A DNA stretch of 64,000 bases from Liolophura sinensis (GCF_032854445.1 NC_088298.1:15799504-15863503); one strand, 5' to 3'. Numbered from the stretch's first letter, positions 46,506-58,512 are shown. The notes: generated by a model from the sequence alone, not told the origin. Made by a program: numbers and translations.

Positions 46506-49146
46506 TACCAGATTCGTCGGGTTGATGGCAGATTCCAGACACTTATTGTACAGTGTAGCGTTTTTTGTTTATTCAAACAACATGGATTTTACAGTATATA
46601 CTTACGGTATACTTTTTTTTCTCTGGGCGTGTATACCATCAGAAAGACACGCAAATCTTCTCTAGATTTACAGTAATGTGAAATGTGGTGTTCTTTATAT
46701 AGTATATTGAGTCAGAATCCATGAAGTCCATTCTGGCAGCGATTTTGCACGCTTTATAATGGTAAATATATAAACTATAAGTGAGAGCATATATACTCTG
46801 CATGTATACTTTACCTATTCAAGGCACTTGAATTATACGGGATCAACGACGTAACAGTACAAATAAAGGATTTTAAAATATGAATTATGAAAACAAAAAG
46901 GAGAAAAAAAAATAGTTGCATAGCTATATTTCATTCGAAAAAGAATCCCTTTTTATCGGCGACATATGTTTGCATCAGGTAACAAAATGCAGCATTGAGA
47001 TACAAGTAATATACAGCCCAGGGAAGGTTGGTAAAGACTGGCATTTGGGCTAATCATCAACATCAGGATCCACCAATCCAATTACCAGTTAACCGAGATA
47101 AATAGCGAGGACATAACGGGTAGTATGTGTAGTTTGCTGTTGTATATAACACAAATGGTATAATCTGTGATAAACTGAACCAGGGACTTCACATGTTGGC
47201 GTTGAAAGGGTGTGGGAAAGAATTGTTTAGATTGCAGTGGCCTCTGGGGCCAGGCTATTGTTTCCTGCCTGTTGCATACCTAATGGCATGTGTTGCAATC
47301 GCTACCATGATACAGATTCCACGGTCTATACTACATTTTCGGTTATACCACTTGCTTTAAAACATCATGATTGCATTTATGGAACAATCAGGTTACAATT
47401 ATCGGTGAGTCCACGGTATTTCGCGTTTTCGCCGGCAGCGTGTTTTGTTTATCCAAAACATAACCGGTTACCATAGAAACAGATTTTTAAGGGGAAAGTT
47501 ATAGCACGTGCAGAACCATAAATTTTGGAGCACACAGAGAGGTTGGTATTAAAAGTCCAAAAATACAACATATATTCTAGAACAGGCGGAACTACAGTTA
47601 CGTACATAATAAGTAACTGTAGTTAATTATGTAATTGAGACATTATATCATTAAGGTGACGTTGCTTTTTCTATTGTTGTATTAAATTTGCCCGCATGGA
47701 CATTATCTCTAGAGGAAAACAATTATCATCGCTCAAAATAGCGGAATGGTCATACGCTGCGAGATATCAAATCCTTGTACCGTTACATCGGTACGAAAAT
47801 CGCAAACGCGACTGTCATATCATTTCAAAGCATGGCTGGCGAACTACTGGCGAATTAACCAATAAGACTTTAGGGTTTAAATTATACGGGCTTAAATTAA
47901 GATTAAAGATGAAAACCAGACGGGACAACAATTGAAACATAAAATATCGATTACATAGAAGGTGATGTTTTTTTGGAGCTGTATTTAAACGGATTTCAAC
48001 GGAAGGTGTAAACATATCGAACAACACAACTTTTTTGCAAATAACATGTTTTGAGCTATAAAAATAATAGTGACGTTAAAGTGAACATTAATAAGTGAGG
48101 TCATATTAGTTGTGAAAAGAATCCAGAAAATAAATTATTACATTTTTCAACAACCACACCAAAATGGATTAGGAAATATTTCAAGCAAAAGAAAGAAAAA
48201 AAAAAGAAAACAACAATAAAATTAAAGAAAAAAAATTTAAAAAAAAGGAAAAACAAACCCCCAAAAAATTCTTAGAAATAATAAAATTCAATCCTTTCTC
48301 AATGCATTTCCTTTTGTTAGAAGCTTACACTATATTTTTCGGAAGAAATATTCAGTTGCGAAAAGAAAAAAAAAAAAAAAAACAATGCCTCTTTACTGAT
48401 GTAAATGAAGCGAACTACTCATTTGATGACGATACAGATAAATCTTAAAACACATGCTGGCGGCCAGACAGTGGATGGGAGAGGTTAGAGACAGGTGCAC
48501 TTCATTACCCTCTCGAGTTCCGGAATTTCACGCGCGTTAGAGGTCAAGATTTAGGTCAAGGTCGTCTATATACCGTACCGGACAAAATGGCGTTTGAGCC
48601 AGTGTTATATATAATAACTTCTTTGACTGCATAGCTCTGTGGAAGATCAGGTGTTAGCCAAGTTGGTTACATATTACAAATTAATTTTTTATCCTTAGAG
48701 ATTTTGATGTGAAATTCTTAAGACTCCAGCATAAAAATGAACTCCACTTGCTCCATCTATAGATATTGCAACTTTACATCGCCTGCATATATATCAATCT
48801 CAAAAGCACCGACCGTTACGGCATGGTAACTTTTCTGGAGCGTGAAAGTAGGAATTAAATATGAAATGTGTATCCGATATATGAGCAACAACAGCAGATA
48901 ATATAGTGTAATCAACAGCATATGGAAATTAATTCAATCATTTTGGACAGTGGCATTTTGGCAGTGTCAGCTATGAAAAAGTTTTCTTTTCTCAAATAGG
49001 GAAGACCAACCGTTAATGAATTCACCACCAGGAGAAGAACGTGGATGTCCAGATTTATGGAGAAAATTTGCACATGCTACGTATGTATGCAAATAAGGGC
49101 GTCTCCCGCGTCCCTTGTGAAATTCCTCTTCCATTATTCCATACCA
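46506..49146. other. AT-rich, no gene recognised
   Basis: Includes A-rich low-complexity DNA (48180-48390). An RFX X-box-like GTTACCATAGAAAC lies near 47467. Contains the presumed 3' UTR of the PLAC8 gene just below 49147. Confidence 0.45.
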
Positions 49147-49473
49147 TTATTCCCGCGCAATCGCTTGAGGGCGCATGTCTTGGACTTCTTGCGCTTCCTG
49201 GACGAGGGCACAAAGCGGGCAACAGAACCACAGTACTAGATCACCGATGAAGCTACCGGGGATTCCTTTAGCATCCCTGATTTTGGTACGAATATGCGCT
49301 CCCAGACACAAATCGACCCCAGGGATTAGGAACGCAAGGCCACATAACAAGCAACTGTCCCCAACCGCTTCTGCGTTCTTGCCGAACTGATAACAAGGGA
49401 CGAAGTAAGAAATGATACAAAGTCCGAGGTTGTCGAAGCAGCCACAGAGACCGTGCTGGAATTCGTTAGACAT
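49147..49473 (-). CDS. PLAC8-family small cysteine-rich membrane protein
   Basis: Seen: ATG to TAA, 108 codons, no intron. Cysteines at residues 10, 12, 19, 27, 41, 44, 56, 84, 85 and 88, with YFVPCYQFGKNAEAVG, the hydrophobic segment SCLLCGLAFLIPGVDLCLGA, and LVLWFCCPLCALVQEAQEV. Known: PLAC8 (cornifelin/FCR-like) proteins are about 100-150 residues, have the PCxxxGxxAE signature, one or two hydrophobic segments and a CCxxCAxxQExxE-type C-terminal motif; members act at membranes in metal handling, cell-size control or differentiation. Length and both signature motifs fit a complete protein. An acceptor-like ctcttccag lies 7 bases upstream of the ATG, so an intron in the 5' UTR is likely and the gene need not be a retrocopy. 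Substrate or role cannot be read from sequence. Confidence 0.9.
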   Translation of the reverse strand: MSNEFQHGLCGCFDNLGLCIISYFVPCYQFGKNAEAVGDSCLLCGLAFLIPGVDLCLGAHIRTKIRDAKGIPGSFIGDLVLWFCCPLCALVQEAQEVQDMRPQAIARE

Positions 49474-49484
49474 CGTAGCCCTGG

Positions 49485-50420
49485 AAGAGAGTTGGTGAAC
49501 AAATATTAAAGCTGTTGATAATGTCGCTTATACTTTTTCAGGGGGCGTCCTGCAACACGAGGCTAAAACCGATACTAACTTGTTCGGGCGCACACCGGCT
49601 TGCAAAAAATTCCACGGACAGTTTCTGCACTCGGTTAATTCCTTCTGTCGTATCCTTGAGTCGATAATCCAAGGGAATGTCCCACTGTCGTAGACGTCGT
49701 AGAAGCGATATCACCGTCCAAAAGTTCCTTCAAAAGTTTTGCTGTGTTCTCCCCCAAAATGTGAAGCCGTGGCAACCTAGTTTAGCGCTATGTTTCCGTC
49801 AGGGCTACTGAGCGATGGAATGCCGCGTTGAGCTATAGGGCTGTACGTCTAATCCAACTAGGCACCAACCACGACTACTACGCTCACTGTAGATGCTGGG
49901 GCAAGTATGCTGGAAACTGGTACAGGGCACTACTCGCGGAGCTATCCAAAAATAGGTTATCTGGGATAAAATGTACCGCAGATCCGAACAGCCTTGTAGT
50001 GTATGATACAGCAGTTAGGACCAGAAACACCACTACGCGTGTATACTACAGCCTGACATCTGTTAGCACTATACTATATCGAAGCGGATTGTTAAAATGG
50101 ATGGGCGACAGACGGCGCGGCTTTGGTCAAACACGTCATCACCACGAGCTCGCGGTTGCCATGGAGAACGGTTATCGCGCGCGAGAAATTTGTACGTACT
50201 GCACATATGTACTTGTATATTCTGCTCTGTTTGTATTGTACGATGCATATATGTATGCTCCTCCACGTAACAAATATCGATGATGGTAATCGATGAAAGA
50301 ACACAGCTGTTGACGCGTCAGTCATGTATCCGCTGTGTTTGCACGATGAACTCTAAGCGAGCAGTGATATAGTGATGACTCAGCATGTGTAATATCATAA
50401 AGGTGGACTCAGAGATTTGA
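49485..50420. other. GC-richer region upstream of the PLAC8 gene
   Basis: More CpG than surroundings; probable promoter/5' UTR zone of the minus-strand PLAC8 gene. The plus ORF 49828-50283 begins at a TTG codon and is not convincing. Confidence 0.35.
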
Positions 50421-50429
50421 TAGTAACCC

Positions 50430-50524
50430 CTGTTTGGGGCTTCCTCCCACCATAATGTTTTGCCGCCGTCGTATAAGTGAAATATTCTTGAGGACGGCGT
50501 AAAACACCAATCAAATAAATAAAT
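50430..50524 (+). mobile_element. SINE A 3' fragment
   Basis: cttcctcccaccataatg through gtaaaacaccaatcaaataa. Confidence 0.8.
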
Positions 50525-50664
50525 GAACACTTATCCGATGTGTGCTTTACCCTGTCCAAACTGTGTGTTTCGTTTGTAAACCGGCGTTCAAGTGAATGCG
50601 TAGAGAAAATTGGCAGAGCCAGGAGCCTGAAAAGGATTCGACGTCCTCAACGGAGGTAGCGACA

Positions 50665-50770
50665 AACTTAGGCGACAGGAGCCGGATTCGAACATGCATG
50701 CCACCTCGTCAAATGTTTGACGGTCGTGGCAAGATCAACGCCCTCACTGACTAACCCAGCGTGTGCCTCA
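50665..50770 (-). mobile_element. tRNA-like SINE fragment
   Basis: The reverse complement starts ggcacacgctgggttagtca and has a B box atgttcgaatccggc; stems are only partly paired. Confidence 0.4.
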
Positions 50771-51870
50771 TAACAAAGTGTGTAACTATAACTAATGTTA
50801 CTATTTTAGAACATACCGTAAAATCATAGACAGGGCTGAGGGTGGACATAGAATGGGCGTAGCGTGGATCTTCATCGGGGGGTGGGGGTGTGCGGTGCGG
50901 ATTTGACAAGAGCGGAACTACTATCGCAATGTATTAGGCGAGGGTTTAGGGGCCGCCTAGGTCCCGGAAGCTCCGGGGTATTAGATTGCCGGAGAGAGAA
51001 TCTGAGTGATTTCGAAGTGTTTCAAATGCAGATGTGGCCAATGTGTACACATTCATTTTCATATTAAAAAAACCCAAAACAACTCAAGTTCAGCCGAGGT
51101 GGGGCTGAAAACAGGCTGTCCCTGAATATATAGTGTTTATTGTCATTGGTTCCAGAGTTACAAACAGTACAAGTACAACTGCGGCATCTGTCTTGTCCAC
51201 CAGACAGAAATGGCTTCTACAGCCTGCGAGTTACGATTCAAGAGAGGTAATTCTGTAAAACACGCTGTTTTCCACCGGGAACAATATGGAACGGTTCACA
51301 TAACAGGACATGTCTAAATAGGCCTATATACTATTTAGTGAATCGGTACGAAATTGAAATGTTGGTCTATATAGGCTACAGCAAATACCAGTGGAATAAA
51401 TGTTAATAGCCAGGTAACAAATATAAGCTAAAATATTTTTTCCGTCCACTTGAACGGAACATTTTTGCCTTAACCCCCTGCAACCACCCCCTCCCGCAGC
51501 CTACGCCCCTGCTATATTCATGTAAAACGTTTTTCATGGTCTTTCTATCAATACTTAGTTCGTTAACTTACCTTTTAACTGTTCTATACTTCATATAAGT
51601 GTTTTGGACGGAAAATGTGCTCTCAATGAAGCCCACATATCTTTCTCCAACATGGCCTGCAAGTTCATCAGGTGCAAAACAATAGTCGGCGGTTTAACGC
51701 GGGAACCCCGGTTTCCTCCACTCATAACTATCGTATTATGAGTTAAAAAGTCTTTGGGTGAGTGAGTGATTTGCTCAGCCATGTCACACAGACTTTTAAA
51801 AGCACTTCGCCATAGATTCTCAGACAATTAAATAACTTATGACAATGTGGGTATAAGATGTCATAAGATG
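50771..51870. other. No gene recognised
   Basis: Unique sequence; ORFs under 80 codons with no motif. Confidence 0.5.
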
Positions 51871-52002
51871 ATGGGTGATCTCCTATCTAGAATGCGGAAT
51901 GGGCATATCTATCAGTGATATACGGTGTAGTTCATTAAATGTTGAAACGGGTGTTCCGCAGGGATCATTTCTAGGACCCCCTCTTATTTGTTCTCTTCTG
52001 GT

Positions 52003-52153
52003 CTTGCAGCAACCTGCGGGTGATCGAGGTTTCCCCCGTGTTCTACCAGGTTTCCTTCCACCGTAATACTGGCCGCGGTCATAAAGTGAAATATTCTTGA
52101 GTACGGCGTAAAACACCAATCAAATAAATAAATAAATAATAAAAAATATATAA

Positions 52154-52184
<31 letters not shown>

Positions 52185-52190
52185 ATGTAA
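52003..52190 (+). mobile_element. SINE A copy inserted in an RT remnant
   Basis: cagcaacctgcgggtgatcg to a long AAATA tail; RT sequence lies on both sides. Confidence 0.8.
52137..52187. repeat. Expanded AAAT tail of a SINE
   Basis: (AAAT)n of about 50 bases with one interruption. Confidence 0.9.
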
Positions 52191-52335
52191 CTTAGAACTG
52201 TATCCTGATGATTCCACCATATACCATTCAGGCAAGAACGTTACCAGCATTGGAACAACCTTAAATTGAATACTTGTTAATATCAGTAAATGGTATTCGT
52301 TAAACAATATGGTAATTAAAAATAAAGGTAACTAG

Positions 52336-52410
52336 GGAGGTAGGTAGGTAGGTAGGTAGGTGAGTGGGTGGGGTGGGTTTTTAGGAAGGTAGGTAGGTAG
52401 GTAGGTAGGT
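52336..52410. repeat. GGTA simple repeat
   Basis: Two runs of (GGTA)n separated by gtgagtgggtggggtgggtt. Confidence 0.9.
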
Positions 52411-52414
52411 TTCC

Positions 52415-52680
52415 AATTTTCCAGTCATATGACGACGAGGAGTCATTAGCTGTGTGAATATATACCGTGTCTTCATGTGTCAAATGAGTCCATGTCGCCA
52501 AAGTGCTGTCACCACCGAAGTGTCAGCGTACAGCACAGATAACACAACACACAGTCAAATTACACCGATATCGGGCCTGTTTCGTTGCTCTAACCTCTCA
52601 GTGCTGAAAGCTGAGATGCAAGCCCTGGTCTCCCGACTTCGAGGTGGACGCTTTCACCGTTAGGCCACCGAACAGGTCCT
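52415..52680 (-). mobile_element. SINE B-related element
   Basis: cagtcatatgacgacgagga, gtccatgtcgccaaagtgct, ccgttaggccaccgaacagg; the last part is tRNA-like in reverse. Confidence 0.65.
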
Positions 52681-52694
52681 CTTATGAGTGAGTA

Positions 52695-52936
52695 TTAATT
52701 TATTTATTTGATTTTTTCTTTTACACCATACTCGAGAGTGTTTCACTTACACGACGGCAGCCAGCATTATGTTGGGAGGAAACCCGACAGAGCCTGGAGG
52801 ACACCCACGACCATCCGCAGGTTGCTGATAAACCTTCCCACGTACGGCCGGAAAGGAAGCGAGCATGAGCTGGACTTGAACTCACAGCTGGAAGGTTTCT
52901 GTGCGTGCTGTCCCCACTCGGCCACGGAGGCCCCTG
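52695..52936 (-). mobile_element. SINE A copy (reverse)
   Basis: tttatttgattttttctttt, cgaccatccgcaggttgctg, head ending cggccacggaggcccct. Confidence 0.85.
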
Positions 52937-53263
52937 TGTGTGAGTAAGTGAGTGGGTTAGCCACCCATGTCACAATGATGGTGTGTACTTACTACTTACT
53001 TAGTACTGGATGCATGTCTTAGCTGGCCAAAGTGAACTACTTTGCTTCACATAGAGAATCCAAGAAGGTCACATGTATGTAGGCTCCCTGCTCCTTTAAA
53101 CTTTTTGTTATCATTTTATAGGAAAAAAGTCAAAGTTGCATTCCAGGTGCACAATGTAAATTTGTGTGTGTTTTCAGGAAATGGAGGCGGATGCACATCA
53201 ATCAAAAGTAGTGAGAAGTCAAGGTTATCTGGCCTCTCGCTGAGTAGTTTTGACCCTACATTG

Positions 53264-53494
53264 TACAGGATGTCCCAGAAGTCGCGCACCATCCTGATTT
53301 TCATTTTTTTTCTGTGTTTCAGATTTAATACTGATTTTAAATTTTTTTTCTTTCTTTCAGAGTTAAGTATGGCTAATGAACTAACAGTACAAGAAAGAGT
53401 TGAATTGGTTTTTATGTTCGGAAGAGATGGAGCAACACACCGCTCTGTAGCTCAAGCATTCAACCTGAACCTGGATGGTGCAGGACACCCTGTA
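53264..53494 (+). mobile_element. Internally deleted Tc1/mariner-like DNA element
   Basis: Terminal inverted repeats tacaggatgtcc (53264-53275) and ggacaccctgta (53483-53494), with TA at both outer ends as the expected target duplication. The inner part gcaccatcc is also inverted at both ends. Inside, after a splice-acceptor-like tctttctttcag, an ORF starts at 53369: MANELTVQERVELVFMFGRD then GATHRSVAQAFN, a helix-turn-helix start typical of transposases, cut off directly into the right terminal repeat. A non-autonomous deletion derivative. Confidence 0.75.
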
Positions 53495-54080
53495 TATTAG
53501 CTGTCTGTGAATTTTGCGAAAAGTTTCATCCGTCAGCCAATATCAGGAATTAGGCCAAAGATTAACGTGTAACTAATGAAAGTTAAAGTAATTGCTGTAC
53601 CTCTCGTTTGACTGCGGCTTCATGTCAGGAGAATTATGTCACGTGTCCAGCGAGGTGTTGTCGATTTCCCCTACTCTCTACCCATAGGTTTATGGTAAAG
53701 AAAACTGTCGCCGTTTGCTGTTCGGCGTGTAAATATACTGACTTAAAGCCGCAGCTGAACCCTCGAGAGCTGGGTTCAAACCCGCACCGTCATCGGCTGC
53801 TGCAAAGGTAACACTGTATTGGAATGGGCTTGGGAGGGATTTCATATGAGTTACAGTCAATTCAGATGTATTTCATGAAACGATGGAATATTTCGACTTC
53901 TAGCGGACATACATCCAGACATCGATAACCCCTTCAGGTAGTTGACTACAGCCTTCGGTGTGTCCAGTAACCAACGGTAGAATGAGCACCAAACAATGGA
54001 ATAAAGTTTCACAGGAAACCACGAAACTGATGACTGCTAATAAAAATTAGTAAACTGACACAGTCAAACTGTAATAAAAC

Positions 54081-54267
54081 CTCCATGGCTCACTTGGTTA
54101 GCGCGCTAGCGCAGCGAAATGACGAATACGTGGGAAAGTCTGCGGATGGTCGTGGGTTTCCCCCGGGCTCTGTCTGGTTTCTTCCCAACATAATGCTGGC
54201 CACCGTCGTGCAAGTGAAATATTCTTTAGTACAGGGTAAACACCAATCAAATAAATAAATAAAATTG
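54081..54267 (+). mobile_element. SINE A copy, internally deleted
   Basis: Head cctccatggctcacttgg and gcgctagcgcagcgaaatga, then a jump to the body (tgcggatggtcgtgggtttc) and tail. Confidence 0.8.
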
Positions 54268-55660
54268 TAAAAGTTAGGGGGGGAGTAACTCCAGCAGGCA
54301 AATAATTTAAGTAAAGGGAGATAACTAAAAACAAGCTTGCTTTTCCCGTACTATAAAAATCCAAGAGCTTTATTGGAAATAACAGAATTATGGTGGGTGA
54401 AAAAAATCCGGTGAAAAACTCTGAAAACGTTATAATGCGACATGTATGATAAATTTTAGGCTACAGATTTTAAACGCTAACATATGTACATATGCACATA
54501 TTAAGCTGATATTTTGTGAAAGGTAATTTTTTGGACAATTGTACCATAACATCAATTATTCGATTGGATTGGCGTTGATCGATGTTTGTCCATACGAACT
54601 CCGGTAAAGCCTTCTTGGGAAAGCACATGAAACATTTGGGTTTTTGGCCAATATTTCCGACCATTGATGGAAAATATGCATGAAATAGATATGTTATTAA
54701 GAAGTATAAAATATACCTTTTTTCTCATTTTTGGCATGTCTTTCTTCATTTTCTTTAAAGCCGTACTCTTCGTACCTTTTCATTGATGCATATTCTTTAA
54801 AAGCTTGGTTGGTTGGTTGGTTCGTTCGTTCATTTGATTGGTTGGTTCGTTTGGTTACTGGCTTTTCCCTGTCTGATTGAACCAAACATTTAAACAACGC
54901 ATGGTAACTGACCGTGGCAGTGGTTAGCGCGGTTAGTGGCGTTGTTAAAGTGTGTGCAAAACTGTGTGCAAAAATGTGTACAAAAATGTGTACAAAAGTG
55001 TGTACAAAATTAGCTAGTGGCGGCAGTACAGAATTGAGAGCAGAGCTTGCGCTGCGAGGAGTATGGCGTTTTTCTCACGTATTGTAACAGACGGGTTAGA
55101 AAAATTTGTCTGAGTAGGCCTACAAGACACGCTCGCGATTCACCGGAAATGCATGTTATACTCCACTCAGGGTTAAGCCCTTGTGTCAAGGAAATGTACC
55201 CAGAGGTTCTAAAGCGGATGTGAGGGGTATTAAATAGACATATACATTATTTCCTATTAAAGTTCCGTGTCAGAAAATTATACATATACAGTCAGTATTT
55301 TCTGAACTTCAACCAACGCACAGAGTTAGACAGACCTCTTATTGGGGGGTGGGGGAGGGGGGGATTACAGAGGTCAAACACTTCATAGTTCACACTCTCG
55401 CCACAAGAACACTGGTAGCTTTCTCACTTTCGACACAAGCACACTGGTAGCTTTCTCTGTTTTAAGATGCAGTGAACAACGTATTATTACAGTACATGGA
55501 AATCGTCATTCCGGAAGCCTCTTCAAGTGCCTGCTATGATGGATTTGTGTTTTAATAGGCCTGTGTGTGATATTTCATAAGTATAAATGTGAACTGAGAA
55601 TGTAGGCGCACGTTGGTTGACCTACACCAGACCTACCTTCCTAAACGTTTTTAGCATATC
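54268..55660. other. No gene recognised
   Basis: Contains short simple repeats (GGTT at 54808-54850; tgtgtacaaaa at 54955-55010) and a G-run near 55345. Confidence 0.5.
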
Positions 55661-55664
55661 AAAG

Positions 55665-55862
55665 ATGTGAAATTTACGCACGTTTTCAGTTTGATCTGCG
55701 AGACAAAACTGCATTGACTGGGTTGGTCAGCTTCAGGAGTTTACGACAAGTATAAGTTTACCTGTAGCTAGAATAACGTTTATCATGTTTTATGAGCTTA
55801 CATAGAAAAATGCTCACATGCGTGAGAAAGTCTTACAAGCATTAAAAAGGTTGAAGAGCTAC
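55665..55862 (+). mobile_element. MITE family 1 copy (diverged)
   Basis: Shares ggttggtcagcttcaggag core sequence with the 29478 copy and ends aaaaaggttgaagagct. Confidence 0.45.
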
Positions 55863-56067
55863 TGAAACAATATTTAGCACATGTGCATTTAGTAGCATTA
55901 GTCCAAGATTTGCCTCCGAAACAAAGATTGCTGATGCACTGATGGGATAAAATTCCCACATAAACACTATATGTTTTCCACACGCTATGAATTCACGCAC
56001 TGATATTTTACATCTATTGTCGGATTCTTTTCAGTTGTTGCCTATGGTCAGCTATATGTAACAAGTC

Positions 56068-56272
56068 TATTACGTCGTACTCAAGAATATTTCACTTATG
56101 TGACGGTGGCCAGCATTATGGCGGGAGGAAACTCACGACCATGCGTAGATCGTTGAGAAACCTTCCCAAGCCAGCATGAGCTTGACTTGAACTCACACCG
56201 ACCGCATTGGTGAGAGACACCGGAGTTATTGTGCAGCACTAGCTCTCTAATCACTCGGCCTCGGAGGCAGCG
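56068..56272 (-). mobile_element. SINE A copy lacking the tail (reverse)
   Basis: tacgtcgtactcaagaatat to cactcggcctcggaggca. Confidence 0.75.
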
Positions 56273-56279
56273 TTTCACA

Positions 56280-57240
56280 TAGTTAAGATGTTGGAAATCG
56301 TCACAGCAATAACAACACAGCAGAGTCTCAGAAGTGACCATAGACATTGTCAAGTAGCAATATAATGTGACAAAGACATAGAGGTGCTCAAGTCCCCGAA
56401 TGTTCCTGATGTGATACTTCACGAAAAACAGCTGAGAAATGCCCAAAAATTTCGGTGTTGTACGATATTTACTATTCGGAAATACTAGTTGTCTCGACAA
56501 ACTTTAGTAGCAATAGCGAAAAATAATGAAACAATGTTAAAGGGAACCTGCGAAGCGATGTTCAGGGAAGTTGCGAGGCGAGGCTAAGTTTTCAGGTGAT
56601 GATTAGGCGAAGTTGCCAGGTGTTGATGACTCAAAGTTGAAAGGCAGCACTACGGTAAAGTTGCAAGGCAATGTTAAGTGGCGATATAATGATAATGCGA
56701 AGTTGCAACGTTGCATGGCAATGTTGAGCATGGTGATAAAGCGAAGTTGAAAGGGATGTGATAAGAAAATGTCGAAGTGACCTCGAGCTCATCACGTCTA
56801 ACACGTGAAACATGTGACCTGTCGTCAAGCATTCACATAACACCTCACGTCGCATTTGTAGGAGAGAGAAGGGGGACGGAATGAGTGCATGTTGCACGGC
56901 CGGTGTGTGCCTCTATGAACTAATAAAGGTATTATTCTGATTGCAATGGTACAGAAGCTTAAACAACCACCCAGAAATCCAGCGAAAAAAAAAAAACACA
57001 GTTTGAAAGCATAGTATTAGTATTTTTTCAGTCAAAAAAAACAAACAAACTTGGAAGCACATTTGTCAGCTCATTCACTGCATATTCATGAATCCGTCAA
57101 GTTGAGCAAACTGGTTCACAGGCGAAATTTTAGGTCAAAAGTGCAAAAAGCCTCAAGTTTGAACTACCTACTAGTATACACCGACACATTGCTCAATCCA
57201 ATTGCATGACGTGCACAGTATATGTGACCACGTCTTCACC
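56280..57240. other. No gene recognised
   Basis: Degenerate repetition of gcgaagttg and ggcaatgtt words at 56540-56760; otherwise unique. Confidence 0.5.
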
Positions 57241-57254
57241 CACGTATGGTTACC

Positions 57255-57374
57255 ATGGCGACGGAATTAGCTGATGGCGTGACACTCAAAAGATATGATG
57301 ACGCCATGCCTTTCAATCACCGATCTCTGGACTTTAAAGAAAATACAACTGCAATGGACCAAATGTATATATAA
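57255..57374 (+). CDS. Candidate short ORF or first exon (39 codons)
   Basis: Seen: accATGG in an ideal start context, then MATELADGVTLKRYDDAMPF, NHRSLDFKENTTAMDQMYI, stop TAA. Composition is that of ordinary protein rather than repeat DNA. The start overlaps GTTACCATGGCGAC, which fits the RFX X-box consensus. No strong donor is visible inside it (only GTATAT near the end), so it could be a short ORF, a first exon with a weak donor, or chance. No homology recognised. Confidence 0.25.
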   Translation: MATELADGVTLKRYDDAMPFNHRSLDFKENTTAMDQMYI

Positions 57375-57711
57375 ATCGAAAAAGTATCCCACATGAAATT
57401 TAAAAAGCTTAACTTCTTTATTTGTGTGATGTTGAACAACCCAGATATGGCAGTTCAAAGTAGTAAAATGGCGTTGCTGTGTTTCTATTTACCGGTCAGG
57501 CGCGAGTTATTTCTACAACCCGAGAACGCAGCTGTTTTCGCTGACGTCACAAGATGATAAGAACCCTCTTTCGCCTTTTAGCCATATGAGCGTGCGTGGG
57601 GTACATTGGGTCTCTTACATGGCGTATGTCACACCACCATAAAAATTCCAGATTAAAAGTTAAGTAATTCAGTTGCCAAATACATAAGAACCAAATGACT
57701 GTAGCTTTTCG

Positions 57712-57851
57712 GGGGCCACTTTCACAAAGATGTCGTACTGGTTCGATATTGCGCATATAGGTCAATCATACTTTAATAGCGACATATAAAATATCTTACG
57801 ACAAATGTATGAAAAAAAAAATGTCGTACGCCGCTTTCTGAAAGTGGCCCC
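57712..57851. mobile_element. Short MITE with ggggccactttca termini
   Basis: Left ggggccactttcacaaag and right ctttctgaaagtggcccc are inverted with one mismatch, followed inward by gtcgtac at both ends. 140 bases, no ORF. Confidence 0.6.
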
Positions 57852-58382
57852 AGATCTGTTTCCAACCGAAATAACAAAGGTTAAATTAGGTATTTGTCTT
57901 TTTATTCTCTTAATGGTTTCAAAGAGTAGAAGTAGACAGGAGGCCGTTTCTTATAACGGTCGGGTTACTTTTTCAGTCAAATTTAATTTTTTTTAAAAAA
58001 CTAAATTAATTGAATAAATGATTACGGCTAAACACCACTGGTACAGAAAGGTCCAGAATTTGACGGTCAACCTTTGTGAAGATGGTACTGGGTTACAGAA
58101 CATTGCGGTTTACCGGCAAAGAACACACGAGAACGAAGTACCTGTCAGATGAAAGACCATTAAGTATAGTCCGGGAAAACAGTTCGATTTATTTCTTTAA
58201 AATATTTATCGACCTAGTAAAGTGCATTTAAAGCTTTGGATTCTACTATGGCCTTTTCTGACCACACTAGGATCAGTGTTCTCACTTCAGCTTTTTGACC
58301 ATTTGACACCCACATATGTGGACCATAATATACCGTTAAGTGAGAATGCTTAACCACATCGTTAAACATTGACATGAAATTC

Positions 58383-58512
58383 ATTTATTTATTTGATTGA
58401 TGCTTTACGCCGTACTCAAGAATATTCCACTTATACGACAGCGGCAAAAGCATTATGGTGGGAGGAAACCAGGTATAGCCCGGAGGAAACCCAGGACCTT
58501 CCGCAGGTTAAT
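58383..58512 (-). mobile_element. SINE A 3' fragment (reverse)
   Basis: ttatttatttgattgatgct to accttccgcaggtt; opposite in orientation to the full copy 55 bases away. Confidence 0.8.

Larger units (their letters stand above)
51880..52325 (+). pseudogene. LINE reverse-transcriptase remnant split by a SINE
   Basis: The first part (51880-52000) reads ISISDIRCSSLNVETGVPQG then SFLGPP, the RT motif B region. After a SINE copy, the second part (52184-52320) reads LELYPDDSTIYHSGKNVTSI, the YADD motif C region with Ala changed to Pro, then a W-x-x-N-N-M stretch typical of the following thumb region. Expected order and spacing are restored if the SINE is removed. No full-length ORF; non-functional. 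Confidence 0.75.

Noticed and set aside
49041-49390. Plus ORFs opposite the PLAC8 gene
   Set aside because: Antisense shadows; the minus frame has the full family signature.
49828-50283. 151-codon plus ORF
   Set aside because: Starts at TTG in no start context, no recognised motif; overlaps the presumed PLAC8 promoter zone.
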